From: Fibrobacter succinogenes
Lineage (GTDB): Bacteria > Fibrobacterota > Fibrobacteria > Fibrobacterales > Fibrobacteraceae
DNA length: 64,000 nucleotides
Assembly: GCA_902794535.1 (NCBI GenBank)
Contig: CADBHQ010000011.1
Span: 1-64,000, forward strand
Direction: 5' to 3'
Position numbers and translations under genes: made by a program. Under the pieces are notes generated by a model. That model was not told the DNA's origin, did not search any database, and was given only the letters and a program-made list of their open reading frames with translations. Of this stretch, positions 45,266 to 54,382 are shown piece after piece (the first letter of the stretch is position 1; the number at the start of each line of letters is the position of its first letter).

Positions 45266-47227
45266 GTGGCTCCAACTAAAAAGAATTCTAAGAGCGCCTA
45301 TTTGGCTGATCAAGAACCAACAGGTGCAGAAATCCCGCCTGAATTGAACCCGGAAATTCCGAATATTGAAGAAAAAGAAGCCTCCCCCAAGCGCCGCGGC
45401 AGGCCTAAGAAAGCGAAAGAAGAAACGACCGAAGAAAAGGCCGTAGTCAAAGAAGAAAAGCCTTTCGTCGAAGCTCCGGCAAGCATTCAAGAAGCACCTG
45501 TACAAAGCGCCCCGATAGTCGAAAATGTAGAAGCCGCTCCGGCAGAAAGACCCGCCGAAGTTCAAGTGAACGCTCCGACTGAACCACAAGGCGATGCAGC
45601 ACAGGCCCCCGCACAAGACGCAAACCAAGGCGAAGGCACGAACGACGCCCAAAGCGAAGCACAAGTTGACAATCAGAACGATGGTCAACAGCGTTTCCAG
45701 AACCAGCAGAATCGCCGCTTCGACAAGTTCAACAAGAACAACCGCCGTTTTGACAAGAACAACCGTCAGAACCAGAGATTCCAGCCCGAAGAAGAAGACT
45801 CTACTCCGCTGCCGGAACCAGATTCTGAAGCCTGGAACAAGGCCCGCGAATGCTGGAGCAAGTACCGCAAGATGACCATGAGCGACTTGCAGGAACTCGC
45901 CGCCCAAAAGGAAAACCTTGATTTTAGGCGCTACCGCAAGCAGTCCTTGGGACTTTTGCTACAAAGTCTTGAAAATGAAAACAACATTGTTTACGCCGAA
46001 GGCCTTCTGGAAGTCACGCCGCAAGGTCACGGATTCCTGCGCAATACCGAATTCAACTACCAGCAGGGCCCGGACGACGTTTACGTTAGCCAGAATTTGA
46101 TTCGCAAGCTCGGCCTTAAGGTTGGCGACACCGTTGCAGGCATTGCTCGCCCGCCGCGCGATCAGAACGACAAGTATTATGCGCTGCGCCGTGTAGACAA
46201 GGTCAACTTTGAAGACCCCGAAAAAATCAAGCGCCGCGTTGCTTTTGAATACCTGACCCCGATTCACCCGAACGAAAAGATTCAGCTCGAATGGGATCCC
46301 GAAGAACTTAGCACCCGCGTGATGGATTTGTTCTCCCCCATTGGTAAGGGGCAGCGTAGTATTATTCTTGCACCCCCGCGTACCGGTAAGACGATCCTGT
46401 TGCAGAACATGACCCGCGCGATTGCCAAGAATCACCCCGAAATTATCATCATGGTGCTTCTGATTGACGAACGTCCTGAAGAAGTGACCGAAATGCGTGA
46501 AATTATCGGCAAATTGGTCGAAGCCAATCCGAACCTGCGCGCCGAAGTGGTTGCCTCTACCTTCGATGAACCGCCTGATCACCACGCCCGCGTGGCCACC
46601 ATGGTGCTCGAAAAGGCCAAACGCCTTGTGGAACAGCAGAAGGATGTCGTGGTGTTGCTCGACTCCATTACCCGTTTTGCCCGCGCCAACAACGTGGTGA
46701 TTCCGCACTCCGGCAAGATTCTTTCGGGCGGTGTGGACGCCAACGCCATGCAGTTCCCGAAGAAGTTCTTCGGTGCAGCCCGTAAGATTGCCGACAAGCT
46801 CGGCGACTTCCAGAAGGATTCCAACGGACAGGTCGTTCACACTATTACAGGCGAACCCGTTCGCGAAATCATCCAGAAGAACGGCTCTCTCACCATTATC
46901 GGCACCGCCTTGATTGAAACCGGTAGCCGCATGGACGAAGTGATCTTCGAAGAATTCAAGGGTACGGGTAACATGGAACTGGTGCTTGACCGCCGTCTGG
47001 CAGAAAAGCGCACCTGGCCCGCCATTGATATCTTCAAGTCCGGCACCCGTAAAGAAGACCGTTTGCTCTCCCTTTACGAACAGGACATTATCTGGAAATT
47101 CCGTCAGGGCGCCCAGAATGATACTGAAAACGGCATTATGGACAAGCTCATCAAGATGATGAAGCAGAACAAGACCAATGCCGAATTACTCGAATTTTTA
47201 AAGAAGGCCAAGGACAGCCTCCGTTAA
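45266..47227 (+). CDS. rho: Transcription termination factor Rho with long N-terminal disordered region
   Basis: ATP-driven RNA helicase that terminates transcription. 653 residues; E. coli Rho has 419. The first ~170 residues are low complexity: Lys/Glu/Ala/Pro-rich, then Gln/Asn/Arg-rich ([15 protein letters not shown]). The normal domains follow: N-terminal helix bundle ([10 protein letters not shown]), cold-shock RNA-binding fold ([20 protein letters not shown]), Walker A APPRTGKT, Walker [17 protein letters not shown], then the Q and R loops. The start is GTG at 45266, with AGGA 8 bases before. Similar inserts occur in Bacteroidetes Rho. proC follows 15 bases on. Confidence 0.95.
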   Translation: MAPTKKNSKSAYLADQEPTGAEIPPELNPEIPNIEEKEASPKRRGRPKKAKEETTEEKAVVKEEKPFVEAPASIQEAPVQSAPIVENVEAAPAERPAEVQVNAPTEPQGDAAQAPAQDANQGEGTNDAQSEAQVDNQNDGQQRFQNQQNRRFDKFNKNNRRFDKNNRQNQRFQPEEEDSTPLPEPDSEAWNKARECWSKYRKMTMSDLQELAAQKENLDFRRYRKQSLGLLLQSLENENNIVYAEGLLEVTPQGHGFLRNTEFNYQQGPDDVYVSQNLIRKLGLKVGDTVAGIARPPRDQNDKYYALRRVDKVNFEDPEKIKRRVAFEYLTPIHPNEKIQLEWDPEELSTRVMDLFSPIGKGQRSIILAPPRTGKTILLQNMTRAIAKNHPEIIIMVLLIDERPEEVTEMREIIGKLVEANPNLRAEVVASTFDEPPDHHARVATMVLEKAKRLVEQQKDVVVLLDSITRFARANNVVIPHSGKILSGGVDANAMQFPKKFFGAARKIADKLGDFQKDSNGQVVHTITGEPVREIIQKNGSLTIIGTALIETGSRMDEVIFEEFKGTGNMELVLDRRLAEKRTWPAIDIFKSGTRKEDRLLSLYEQDIIWKFRQGAQNDTENGIMDKLIKMMKQNKTNAELLEFLKKAKDSLR

Positions 47228-47242
47228 CAAAAGGAACATTCT

Positions 47243-48049
47243 ATGTCAGAAAAAATCTTTTTCGCAGGCACCGGCAACATGGGTGGAGCAATCCTCCGTG
47301 GACTTTTGAAGGCCGGCACCAATCCTTCTACCATTTTCTTCTTCGATCCGTCCGATAAGGCCGCCGCCGAAGTCACCGCTCTCGGCTGCGTGCGCGTTGC
47401 AAGCTTTGCCGAAGGTATCAACAAAGCTGATGTGACCTTCCTTTGCGTGAAGCCGCAGATTTTCAAGTTGGTTGCCGCTGAATGGAAGGCCGCCGCTGCC
47501 GCCGAAAAATCTGTCAAGACCTTCGTAAGTATCATGGCCGGCGTTACCCGCAAGGCCCTCATCGAAGTCCTTGGCGAAAAGAACCAGATTCTCCGCGTGA
47601 TGCCGAACTTGCCGCTGACTGTTGGCAAGGGTTCCGTGGGCCTCGCTACTGACGGCGTTACCGAAGAAACGCTCGCCATTGCAGAAAAGATTTTTGGCAA
47701 CATTGGCGTGACCTGCCGAGTCGCAGAATCGCTTATGGATGCCGTGACCGGTCTTTCTGGCAGCGCCCCCGCTTACGTGTTCGAATTCATTGAAGGTCTT
47801 ACCCGCGGCGGCGTGAAAGCAGGCCTTACCCGCGATGTGGCCCTCAAGCTTGCTCTCGGCACCATCGAAGGCAGCGTCGAACTCGTCAAGCAGTCTGGCA
47901 AGAGCCCCTCTGACCTCTGCGCGATGGTCTGCTCCCCCGCAGGTACAACCATTGCGGGCATCAACGCTCTTGAAGAAGGCGCCTTCCGTAGTACGCTGAT
48001 CAAGGCTGTTGTGGCCGGCACCGACCGCAGCAAGGAACTCGGAAAATAG
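47243..48049 (+). CDS. proC: Pyrroline-5-carboxylate reductase
   Basis: Last step of proline synthesis, NAD(P)H-dependent. 268 residues. The Rossmann motif FAGTGNMGGAILRGL opens the protein. VKPQIFKLV, RVMPNLPLTVGKGSVGLA and the C-terminal signature GSAPAYVFEFIEG and VCSPAGTTIAGI are complete. AAGGAA precedes the ATG. It probably shares a transcript with rho. Confidence 0.96.
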   Translation: MSEKIFFAGTGNMGGAILRGLLKAGTNPSTIFFFDPSDKAAAEVTALGCVRVASFAEGINKADVTFLCVKPQIFKLVAAEWKAAAAAEKSVKTFVSIMAGVTRKALIEVLGEKNQILRVMPNLPLTVGKGSVGLATDGVTEETLAIAEKIFGNIGVTCRVAESLMDAVTGLSGSAPAYVFEFIEGLTRGGVKAGLTRDVALKLALGTIEGSVELVKQSGKSPSDLCAMVCSPAGTTIAGINALEEGAFRSTLIKAVVAGTDRSKELGK

Positions 48050-48090
48050 CGGCTTCGCCGCAGTCGGTAGAACTTAGTTGGTAGAGCTTA

Positions 48091-49437
48091 ATGGCAACCA
48101 TCAATCTATTCGCGAAAGATAATGCAACGTCCTCGTTTATACAGGACGTTCTTTCGTCGGTAGATTACCAGATGGATATTTACCGCGAAGCACCAGCGGC
48201 AGGTGCCATTCCGCAAGTACCGCTGGTCATTTGGGATTTGGATTCCTTTCCGGAATACAATCTGCAAACGCTCAAGGCATTCCGCGATCATTCGCCAGAC
48301 ACATTGATTCTGGTTTACGCGGAAACGCCCGAACGGTACAGCGAAATTTCGAACAAGCATTACGACAGCATTCTTTCGGTGGAATCCTTAAAGCTCCACT
48401 TGATGTCGCAAGTCGTAAAGCTCAAAGAAATTCATACCGCCCGCCAAATCTTTAACGAACGCATGAGTCACTTGGTCGGGAAAAGTCCGGCCATGCAGCA
48501 GCTCCGCAAAACGGTCCAGCGCGCCATCGTGCATACGGGCCCGGTGCTCATTCAAGGCGAAACCGGCGTAGGTAAGGAACTTATCGCTCGCGCCGTCGGC
48601 TGCATGTACGAAAAGTTCGTGACCGTCAACTGCAGTGCAATTCCCGACAACCTGTTCGAAAGCGAACTTTTCGGACACACCCGTGGAGCATTCACGGGTG
48701 CTCAAAACGAACGTATCGGTCTTTTTGAGGCAGCCGACGGCGGCGCCATCTTCCTCGATGAAATTGGCGATATGCCCTTGCACGCCCAAGTCAAACTCTT
48801 GCGCGTGCTACAGAACAAGGAAATCCGCCCGCTCGGTTCTAACATGACCAAGCATGTCAACGTTCGCATTATCGCGGCCACCAACCGCGAATTGCAACAA
48901 GAAATCGCCGAAAAACGATTCCGCGAAGACCTCTATTACCGTCTGAACGTGATTCCCATGCAGATTTCGCCGCTCCGCGAACGCAAAGAAGACATCGAAG
49001 ACTTGGCGAACTACTTTATACACACTTACCAAGGAACCGGCGAGCATTACACGCTTTCAAGCGAAGCTCTCCACAAGTTGCAGGAATACGACTGGCCGGG
49101 CAACATTCGCGAACTCGAAAATGTAATTCAGCGAGCACTTTGCTTTACGAGCGCAGGCATTTTGCAGCCCGAAGACTTGCATATCGATACGCTTCGAGCA
49201 TCTACGCCCATCAACGAAAGCGCCGCTCCAAAGGCAGCAAGCAAAGCCGTTTCCGCCTACGAAAGCTTTAGGCAAATGCAACTGGAACAGGAACGCGAGT
49301 TCCTCATCAAGACAATCCGTGAATGCAACGGTTCTGTGCGCGAAGCCGCCCAAAAGCTCGGACTTTTCCGCACCGCTCTCTACAACCGCCTGAATCATTT
49401 AGGCGTGAATATCAAAGAAGTAGGAAGTCGAAAGTAG
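48091..49437 (+). CDS. Sigma-54-dependent transcriptional activator (NtrC family) with degenerate receiver
   Basis: 448 residues. The N-terminal ~115 residues resemble a response-regulator receiver but lack the acidic pair after strand 1 and the conserved Lys near the end; a possible phospho-Asp lies in VIWDLDSF. The central AAA+ domain (about 125-360) has Walker A GETGVGKE, the sigma-54 loop GAFTGA, Walker B GGAIFLDEIGD and the sensor II region. The C-terminal Fis helix-turn-helix is NGSVREAAQKLGLFRTALYNRL, read in two parts. It should open sigma-54 promoters. No partner kinase is adjacent, which fits with phosphorylation-independent control. Confidence 0.92.
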   Translation: MATINLFAKDNATSSFIQDVLSSVDYQMDIYREAPAAGAIPQVPLVIWDLDSFPEYNLQTLKAFRDHSPDTLILVYAETPERYSEISNKHYDSILSVESLKLHLMSQVVKLKEIHTARQIFNERMSHLVGKSPAMQQLRKTVQRAIVHTGPVLIQGETGVGKELIARAVGCMYEKFVTVNCSAIPDNLFESELFGHTRGAFTGAQNERIGLFEAADGGAIFLDEIGDMPLHAQVKLLRVLQNKEIRPLGSNMTKHVNVRIIAATNRELQQEIAEKRFREDLYYRLNVIPMQISPLRERKEDIEDLANYFIHTYQGTGEHYTLSSEALHKLQEYDWPGNIRELENVIQRALCFTSAGILQPEDLHIDTLRASTPINESAAPKAASKAVSAYESFRQMQLEQEREFLIKTIRECNGSVREAAQKLGLFRTALYNRLNHLGVNIKEVGSRK

Positions 49438-49441
49438 ACCG

Positions 49442-50170
49442 TTAGCCTTCAGTCCAATCGAGCAGGCCCTTTGCGCGGGCATCTTTCGCCGATTCTGTAC
49501 GCACACGGCCTTTCTCAATAACCATGATTCGGTCGCAATACTTTTCAGCGTATTCTACAGAATGCGTTGACACCAGAATTCCCATACCACGTTCTTTTGC
49601 CAGCTTTTGCAAAAGCGTAAACAACTTACGGCTACGGGGAATATCCAGGAACGCATTCGGTTCATCTAGCAACAAGACTTTGACCTGCTGTGCCACCGCC
49701 TGCGCCAAGTAAACGCGGCTACGTTCTCCATCGCTGAGTTCCGTAAGCCAGCGACTTGCAAAATTTTCCAAGTCCAGCAAAGCAATCGCTTCGTCAACAA
49801 TGCTTTCATCCTCTTTGCTGCGCCCATCAAAAATTCCAGCGTAAGGCGTACGGCCAAGGCTCACAAATTCGCGTACCGTCATGCGATCACACGTAACGCC
49901 ACTCATACGCACAAGCGTAATAAAGCGGGCGCGTTCGCGAGCAGTCCATTCCGATTTGCCAAGCAACAAGACGTTTCCAGACACAGGCGACAAAAGGCCA
50001 CAAAGCGTTTTAAGAAAAGTGCTTTTGCCAGAACCATTTTCACCGAGCAACGCCACAACATCACCCGCATTCAATTCAAAATTCACCGGCGTCACAACCA
50101 CAGTCTTTTCATGGCCGTAACCAAGCACCAGATTTTCGCAATTCAAAAGCATCGTGTTCAGATCACTCAT
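49442..50170 (-). CDS. ABC transporter ATP-binding protein, FecE/BtuD type
   Basis: ATPase of a metal-chelate or cobalamin importer. 242 residues. Walker A LLGENGSGKSTFLKTL, signature LSDGERSRVYLAQAVAQQ, Walker B VLLLDEPNAFLD and the switch His in STHSVEYAE are all present. The ATG at 50170 overlaps the permease stop by 4 bases (ATGA); the longer frame to 50392 lies inside the permease. Partner of the FecCD permease. No substrate-binding protein is adjacent. Confidence 0.92.
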   Translation of the reverse strand: MSDLNTMLLNCENLVLGYGHEKTVVVTPVNFELNAGDVVALLGENGSGKSTFLKTLCGLLSPVSGNVLLLGKSEWTARERARFITLVRMSGVTCDRMTVREFVSLGRTPYAGIFDGRSKEDESIVDEAIALLDLENFASRWLTELSDGERSRVYLAQAVAQQVKVLLLDEPNAFLDIPRSRKLFTLLQKLAKERGMGILVSTHSVEYAEKYCDRIMVIEKGRVRTESAKDARAKGLLDWTEG

Positions 50171-51144
50171 TTGCGGATTCCCCCACCACGAACAATGACC
50201 CAGAGCACCACAGGTACGCCCACCAAACTCAACACCGCGTTCAGCGGAATCTTCGTGATCTGCGATGCAGCTAAACAAAGCACCACGCCGCACAAAGCCG
50301 ATGCAGGCATTAGCACACGATGGTTGCTTGTTTTGAACAACATAAAAGCCAAATGCGGAACAGCAATTCCGACAAACGCCACCGGGCCGCAAAACGCAGT
50401 CGAAGCAGCAGCCAAGAGCGACGCTCCCAGCAAAACCATCACGCGACCGCGACGCACATTCACGCCCAAGTTCTTTGCAAAGTCATCGCCCATGCGAGCC
50501 GCATTCAAATAGCGCACCGACAAGGCCACAAGGATCAAGCCAACTAAAGTACACAAGGCAAAAATCCAAATGCCATCGAAGGTCAGGCGCGAAAAGCTAC
50601 CCATGCCCCAGGACACATACACACGCAGCGATTCCGAGTCGCTGCCCATAATCAAAAGGCTCACCAAGGCATCGATAAAGTAGCCCATCAAAAGGCCCAC
50701 AATCAAGAGTATTGTCGTATTCTCAAAACGCGATGCCACAAACATCACAATCGATGTCACGACAAGCGCACCAACAGCCGCCCCCGACAGCACACCGAAG
50801 TGTCCGAAGCTGAATCCGGCCAAAAGCGAAAGCGCAACACCGAGGCTTGCACCGCTACTAATACCAAGCACAAACGGGCCTGCAAGCGGGTTTCTAAAGA
50901 GAGTCTGCAACGACAGACCAGCGACCGCCAAAGAAATTCCAGACAGTACCGCCGCCACTAGTCGGGGCACACGAATCTCCCAAAAGATGCGAGATTCAAC
51001 AGAATCATGATGCGATGAGTAAAAAGAAAGGTCAGACCACGATAGCCCGACCGCTCCATTAAAAAGAGCCAAATAAGCAAAGATAGCGATGAGGGCGATG
51101 AGCAGCGCAAATCCAATAAGGATTCTATGATCGATGCTGCGCAT
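50167..51144 (-). CDS. FecCD-family ABC transporter permease
   Basis: Inner-membrane permease of the iron-siderophore, heme or cobalamin type, 325 residues, about nine or ten membrane segments. The segments RVPRLVAAVLSGISLAVAGL and NPLAGPFVLGISSGASLG match the family closely, as does GPVAFVGIAVPHLAFML near the C-terminus. It lies 20 bases after an unknown exported-protein gene and overlaps its ATPase gene. No cobalamin riboswitch or Fur-like site was seen upstream. Confidence 0.93.
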   Translation of the reverse strand: MRSIDHRILIGFALLIALIAIFAYLALFNGAVGLSWSDLSFYSSHHDSVESRIFWEIRVPRLVAAVLSGISLAVAGLSLQTLFRNPLAGPFVLGISSGASLGVALSLLAGFSFGHFGVLSGAAVGALVVTSIVMFVASRFENTTILLIVGLLMGYFIDALVSLLIMGSDSESLRVYVSWGMGSFSRLTFDGIWIFALCTLVGLILVALSVRYLNAARMGDDFAKNLGVNVRRGRVMVLLGASLLAAASTAFCGPVAFVGIAVPHLAFMLFKTSNHRVLMPASALCGVVLCLAASQITKIPLNAVLSLVGVPVVLWVIVRGGGIRK

Positions 51145-51164
51145 CGCGAGCCCCCAAGAAGACC

Positions 51165-52010
51165 TTACTTTTTCTTCTTGTTTTGAGTCTGTGCAGCAGC
51201 TGCCTGCTTCAGTTCCGCAGACTGCTTTGCATCGCGGATATAAAGTTCAGGCGGAATGTTGTCGAAACCCTGCAGAGCGTTAAGCCAGTTATCGTTCAGG
51301 TCACGGAATTCCAGCTTGTTCAAGTTGTAACGCAGAGAGTCATTCACGATATCGAACGTGATGTAGTCCCAACGAACCACCTGACGGTCCCTAAACACTT
51401 CACGGCTAACAAGCGACTGATCGGAATCGAAACGGTAGCGTGCCTTGAAGGTGTATTCACCAGTCATCTGGTAACGACCGGAATCGGAATAAGTGCGAGT
51501 GATACCGACGAGAGTGTCGTTTGCGCCGAAGCGGAGTTCAGCATCGCGGAAGGCATGGCCGTGTGCGATAATCGGAGTGCGCCAGACGCCCACCACCTGG
51601 TCCTTCATGCGCTTCTGGAGCACCGTGTCGATACGCCAGTGGTCGAAGTTGCTCTTGTCGTAGCGAGCGCGTTGCACGTACTTGCCCTGCTGGACCAACT
51701 TGCGCACGCTGTCTGCCTGAACCTTAGCAGCGCTATCGGCGTTGCGAGAACCGACCGCCGTAGCTACATGGTTCATGGAATCAAGCTTTGCCTGAATCAT
51801 TTCATCGAGTGTCGCCGTAGCGCCACGCGGGGTTGCCACCACCTGGGATTCAACCTTAGCCAAATTCGCCGGAGGCTGAGAGGTAGAAGATTGAACGGTT
51901 GCGGCTTTTGCCGAAGGTTGAGCGGCAGGAGCCGTCTGTGCCCAAGGCATTCCTACGAAGGCCAAAGACAATAAAGAAATAACAATATGCTTATACATAG
52001 ATACACTCAT
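51165..52010 (-). CDS. Unknown exported protein in ABC importer operon
   Basis: Not recognised. 281 residues with a signal peptide (about residues 5-26, ending MPWAQ). An Ala/Gln/Pro-rich linker follows. The C-terminal ~170 residues are beta-rich, with repeated Arg/Asp/Tyr strands (YQMTGEYTFKARYRFDSDQS) suggestive of a lipocalin-like or small barrel fold. It is not a periplasmic binding protein. The ATG at 52010 was chosen because a TACATTTA box lies 6 bases before it; MYKHIV 12 bases in is the alternative. First in an operon with the permease and ATPase, so a role in substrate capture is possible. Confidence 0.7.
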   Translation of the reverse strand: MSVSMYKHIVISLLSLAFVGMPWAQTAPAAQPSAKAATVQSSTSQPPANLAKVESQVVATPRGATATLDEMIQAKLDSMNHVATAVGSRNADSAAKVQADSVRKLVQQGKYVQRARYDKSNFDHWRIDTVLQKRMKDQVVGVWRTPIIAHGHAFRDAELRFGANDTLVGITRTYSDSGRYQMTGEYTFKARYRFDSDQSLVSREVFRDRQVVRWDYITFDIVNDSLRYNLNKLEFRDLNDNWLNALQGFDNIPPELYIRDAKQSAELKQAAAAQTQNKKKK

Positions 52011-52016
52011 CGCTCG

Positions 52017-52024
52017 TAAATGTA
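52017..52024 (-). promoter_or_regulatory. TACATTTA box, 6 bases before the exported-protein ATG
   Basis: Minus-strand TACATTTA, CGAGCG, ATG. It diverges from the nspC box at 52070. Confidence 0.4.
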
Positions 52025-52069
52025 GTTAAAGCGTATGAAAAAAGGTAAAGAAAACATACAAAAAATGGC

Positions 52070-52077
52070 TATCTTTG
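52070..52077 (+). promoter_or_regulatory. TATCTTTG box, 4 bases before nspC ATG
   Basis: TATCTTTG, GGCC, ATG. It exactly matches the Bacteroidetes TAnnTTTG element and the box before the methyltransferase gene at 13619. Confidence 0.6.
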
Positions 52078-52081
52078 GGCC

Positions 52082-53221
52082 ATGTTCGATAAAAATCTCG
52101 ACTATTCCCAAGTTCCCTCCCCCTGTTTTGTCCTTGATGAAGCCCGACTTCGCCGAAATATGGCGATTTTGGACGATATTCAGCAGCGTGGGAATGTAAA
52201 AATTATTTGCGCTTTGAAGGGATACAGCTTCTGGCGGTCCTTCCCGCTGATTCGTGAATATTTGGCAGGCGCCACCGCCTCCAGTCTAAACGAAGCGAGA
52301 CTGGCCAAAGAAGAAATGGGAAAAGAGGTCCATGTGTTCGCCCCTGTCTACGAAGACGATGAAATCGACCAGATTCTCGCCTGCGCAGGCCACATTACCT
52401 TCAACAGCTTTAGCCAGTGGCAGCGTTTTAAAGACAAGACTTTAGCCGCAGGTGTGAGCGCCGGAATTCGCGTAAACCCGCAATTTTCCACGGTCGAGAC
52501 CGACCTGTACAACCCGTGCGGCAAGTTTTCGAGACTCGGGGTCACCGAAGCCGAGTTCAAACCGGAACTGTTGGACGGCATTGAAGGACTCCATTTTCAC
52601 GCCCTCTGTGAACAAGACGCCGACGCCCTGGAGGGCGTACTCAAGGCATTCGAGCAGCATTTCGGCAAGTACCTGCCGCAAATGAAATGGGTGAATTTCG
52701 GCGGCGGACACCACATTACCCGCAAAGATTACCACCGCGAAGACCTGGTCCGCATTTTGAACGACTTCCACCAGCGCTATCCGCACCTCACGGTCATCAT
52801 GGAACCGGGAGAGGCCGTCGGGTGGCAGACGGGCGAACTGGTCGCCTCGGTCGGAGACATTGTCCATAACGAAATGGACATTGCCGTACTGAACGTATCG
52901 ATTAGCGCACACATGCCAGACTGCCTTGAAATGCCGTACCGTCCCACCGTAACAGGCGCCGGCATGCCAGGTGAAAAGAAATTTACATACAAACTAGCAG
53001 GCAATTCTTGCCTCGCCGGCGACCAGCTCGGAGACTTTTCTTTTGACGAACCCCTCAAGGTGGGCGACAAGATTATCTTTGAAGACATGATCCATTATAC
53101 AATGGTCAAGACCACATTCTTCAACGGAGTACGTCACCCGAGCATCGGAAAATTCGACGAACAGGGCAAATTCCATTTGCTCCACAAGTTCACCTACGAG
53201 CAGTTCAAGGATAAGCTGTAG
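52082..53221 (+). CDS. nspC: Carboxynorspermidine/carboxyspermidine decarboxylase
   Basis: PLP enzyme (alanine racemase fold, type III) that makes spermidine or norspermidine. 379 residues. It starts SQVPSPCFVLDEARLRRNM; the PLP Lys is in IICALKGYSFW (about residue 45). EGLHFHALCEQDAD and WVNFGGGHHITR match the family, as does EPGEAVGWQTGELVASVGD. Carboxyspermidine dehydrogenase is not adjacent. The ATG directly follows a TATCTTTG box, so the mRNA may be leaderless. Secure call; which polyamine is made is not readable. Confidence 0.95.
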   Translation: MFDKNLDYSQVPSPCFVLDEARLRRNMAILDDIQQRGNVKIICALKGYSFWRSFPLIREYLAGATASSLNEARLAKEEMGKEVHVFAPVYEDDEIDQILACAGHITFNSFSQWQRFKDKTLAAGVSAGIRVNPQFSTVETDLYNPCGKFSRLGVTEAEFKPELLDGIEGLHFHALCEQDADALEGVLKAFEQHFGKYLPQMKWVNFGGGHHITRKDYHREDLVRILNDFHQRYPHLTVIMEPGEAVGWQTGELVASVGDIVHNEMDIAVLNVSISAHMPDCLEMPYRPTVTGAGMPGEKKFTYKLAGNSCLAGDQLGDFSFDEPLKVGDKIIFEDMIHYTMVKTTFFNGVRHPSIGKFDEQGKFHLLHKFTYEQFKDKL

Positions 53222-53285
53222 GTTAGACGAAAGAACGGGCTTCGCCCTACAGACGAAAGACGAGAGATTTCGCAGGAAACAAGAA

Positions 53286-53693
53286 GTGAAATTCAATAGC
53301 GAAGAAGAAACATACAACTGGGCGGTTGAATTCGGCCGTAGCCTGAAGCCGGGCGACAAGGTGGCTCTTTATGGCAACCTGGGCGCCGGCAAGACGGTTA
53401 TCAGTCGCGGGGTCTGCAAAGGTCTCGGTTTCACGGGGTCCGTTTGCTCCCCCACCTACACCATTCTGCACGAATACCCGAACAATCCGCCGATTTTCCA
53501 CTTCGACCTTTACCGCCTAGACGGTGGCGCCGACTTGAACGAAGTCGGCCTCGACCCGGATTATCTGGAAAAGGGAATCAGTCTGATTGAATGGCCGGAA
53601 CGCTTGGAAGACAACGACCCCGGCCTGACTCACAAGATTGAAATAAAAATCCTCTCGGAAACCGAGCGCGAAATCGAAGTCACTAATCTTTAA
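53286..53693 (+). CDS. tsaE: tRNA threonylcarbamoyladenosine biosynthesis ATPase TsaE
   Basis: Essential P-loop ATPase acting with TsaB and TsaD to make t6A37 in tRNAs. 135 residues. LYGNLGAGKTVISRGVCKGLG is the Walker A (about residues 31-51), then SPTYTILHEY and HFDLYRL; the end has ISLIEWPERL. The start is GTG at 53286, which has AGGA about 15 bases before it. The 65-base gap from nspC holds GGGCTTCGCCC and a repeated AGACGAAAGA, both common intergenic motifs. Confidence 0.95.
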   Translation: MKFNSEEETYNWAVEFGRSLKPGDKVALYGNLGAGKTVISRGVCKGLGFTGSVCSPTYTILHEYPNNPPIFHFDLYRLDGGADLNEVGLDPDYLEKGISLIEWPERLEDNDPGLTHKIEIKILSETEREIEVTNL

Positions 53694-53694
53694 A

Positions 53695-53730
53695 AGAAAC
53701 CCGCAACGAATTTCGTTGCGGGCTTCTTTA
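53695..53730. terminator. Intrinsic terminator, bidirectional
   Basis: Stem CCCGCAACGAA / TTCGTTGCGGG with a tight loop, flanked by A- and T-rich sequence. It lies between convergent tsaE and the membrane-protein gene. Confidence 0.85.
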
Positions 53731-53741
53731 TTCAAAAGTGA

Positions 53742-53775
53742 TATGCCGACTCTGAAACAAGTTCAGAGTGACAAA
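53742..53775. repeat. Short dispersed palindrome TGCCGACTCTGAAACAAGTTCAGAGTGACA
   Basis: CTCTGAA / TTCAGAG inverted repeat beside GTGACA, in the same style as the 8488 repeat. Copy number elsewhere is not known. Confidence 0.45.
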
Positions 53776-53784
53776 GAGGATGAA

Positions 53785-54375
53785 TTACTTCTTGGCGGCG
53801 GAATCAGCAGCCGGTTCAGCAGCAGCGGCAGCCTTAGCGGCTTCCTTTGCAGCCTGGACTTCGGCAATCTTCACGATTTCATCCCATTCGCTCTTGTCGC
53901 CGGTATAAAGGAGCATGGCGCCCTTATATTCGGTCACAATCTTTGCGGCAGCGGCGGTGTCGCCCTTGTCGAGAGCATCGTTTGCGCTAGAAAGCAAATC
54001 CTTCTGAGCGTTGCGCATGTCTTCGATTTCACCGAGACGATTCTGGCGGAGCACTTCGAGAGTATCGCTCACGAATGCCAAATCCCAAGTGGCCTCGTAG
54101 CAGGTTTCCACTTCGGCAAACTTAGAAGCATCTTCGCCAGCGGCAACGTACAGGGCGTCACACTTGGCAAACGTTTCGGCACAGTTGCGCTTCACGTACT
54201 GGTAATACTGATAACCGCCCACAATCAGGCCAATGATTACCAAAAGGAACACACCGTCTTGCCAACCCATAATCGGGCCAGTAGGCAATTTCGGCTTTCC
54301 GTTTACGGTTTCCCCTGCTTCCAGGCGTTCTTCCGCCTCGTCAAAAGGACTCTTTCCATTCAAGAAACTGAACAT
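53785..54375 (-). CDS. Unknown membrane-anchored protein
   Basis: No family recognised. 196 residues. Short cytoplasmic N-terminus, one membrane helix (GVFLLVIIGLIVGGYQYYQYV, seen in two parts, about residues 40-60), then a helical periplasmic domain with three Cys residues (RNCAETFAKC, ETCYEA) and a TPR-like pattern (SSANDALDKGDTAAAAKI). It ends in an Ala/Glu/Lys-rich tail. It follows sufE by 7 bases, so it may share the operon, but nothing links it to Fe-S assembly. Confidence 0.7.
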   Translation of the reverse strand: MFSFLNGKSPFDEAEERLEAGETVNGKPKLPTGPIMGWQDGVFLLVIIGLIVGGYQYYQYVKRNCAETFAKCDALYVAAGEDASKFAEVETCYEATWDLAFVSDTLEVLRQNRLGEIEDMRNAQKDLLSSANDALDKGDTAAAAKIVTEYKGAMLLYTGDKSEWDEIVKIAEVQAAKEAAKAAAAAEPAADSAAKK

Positions 54376-54382
54376 GTTCTAC

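Noticed and set aside
51145-52081. Cobalamin riboswitch for the FecCD importer
   Set aside because: No B12-box-like sequence was seen, and the gap upstream of the operon is too short (about 70 bases).
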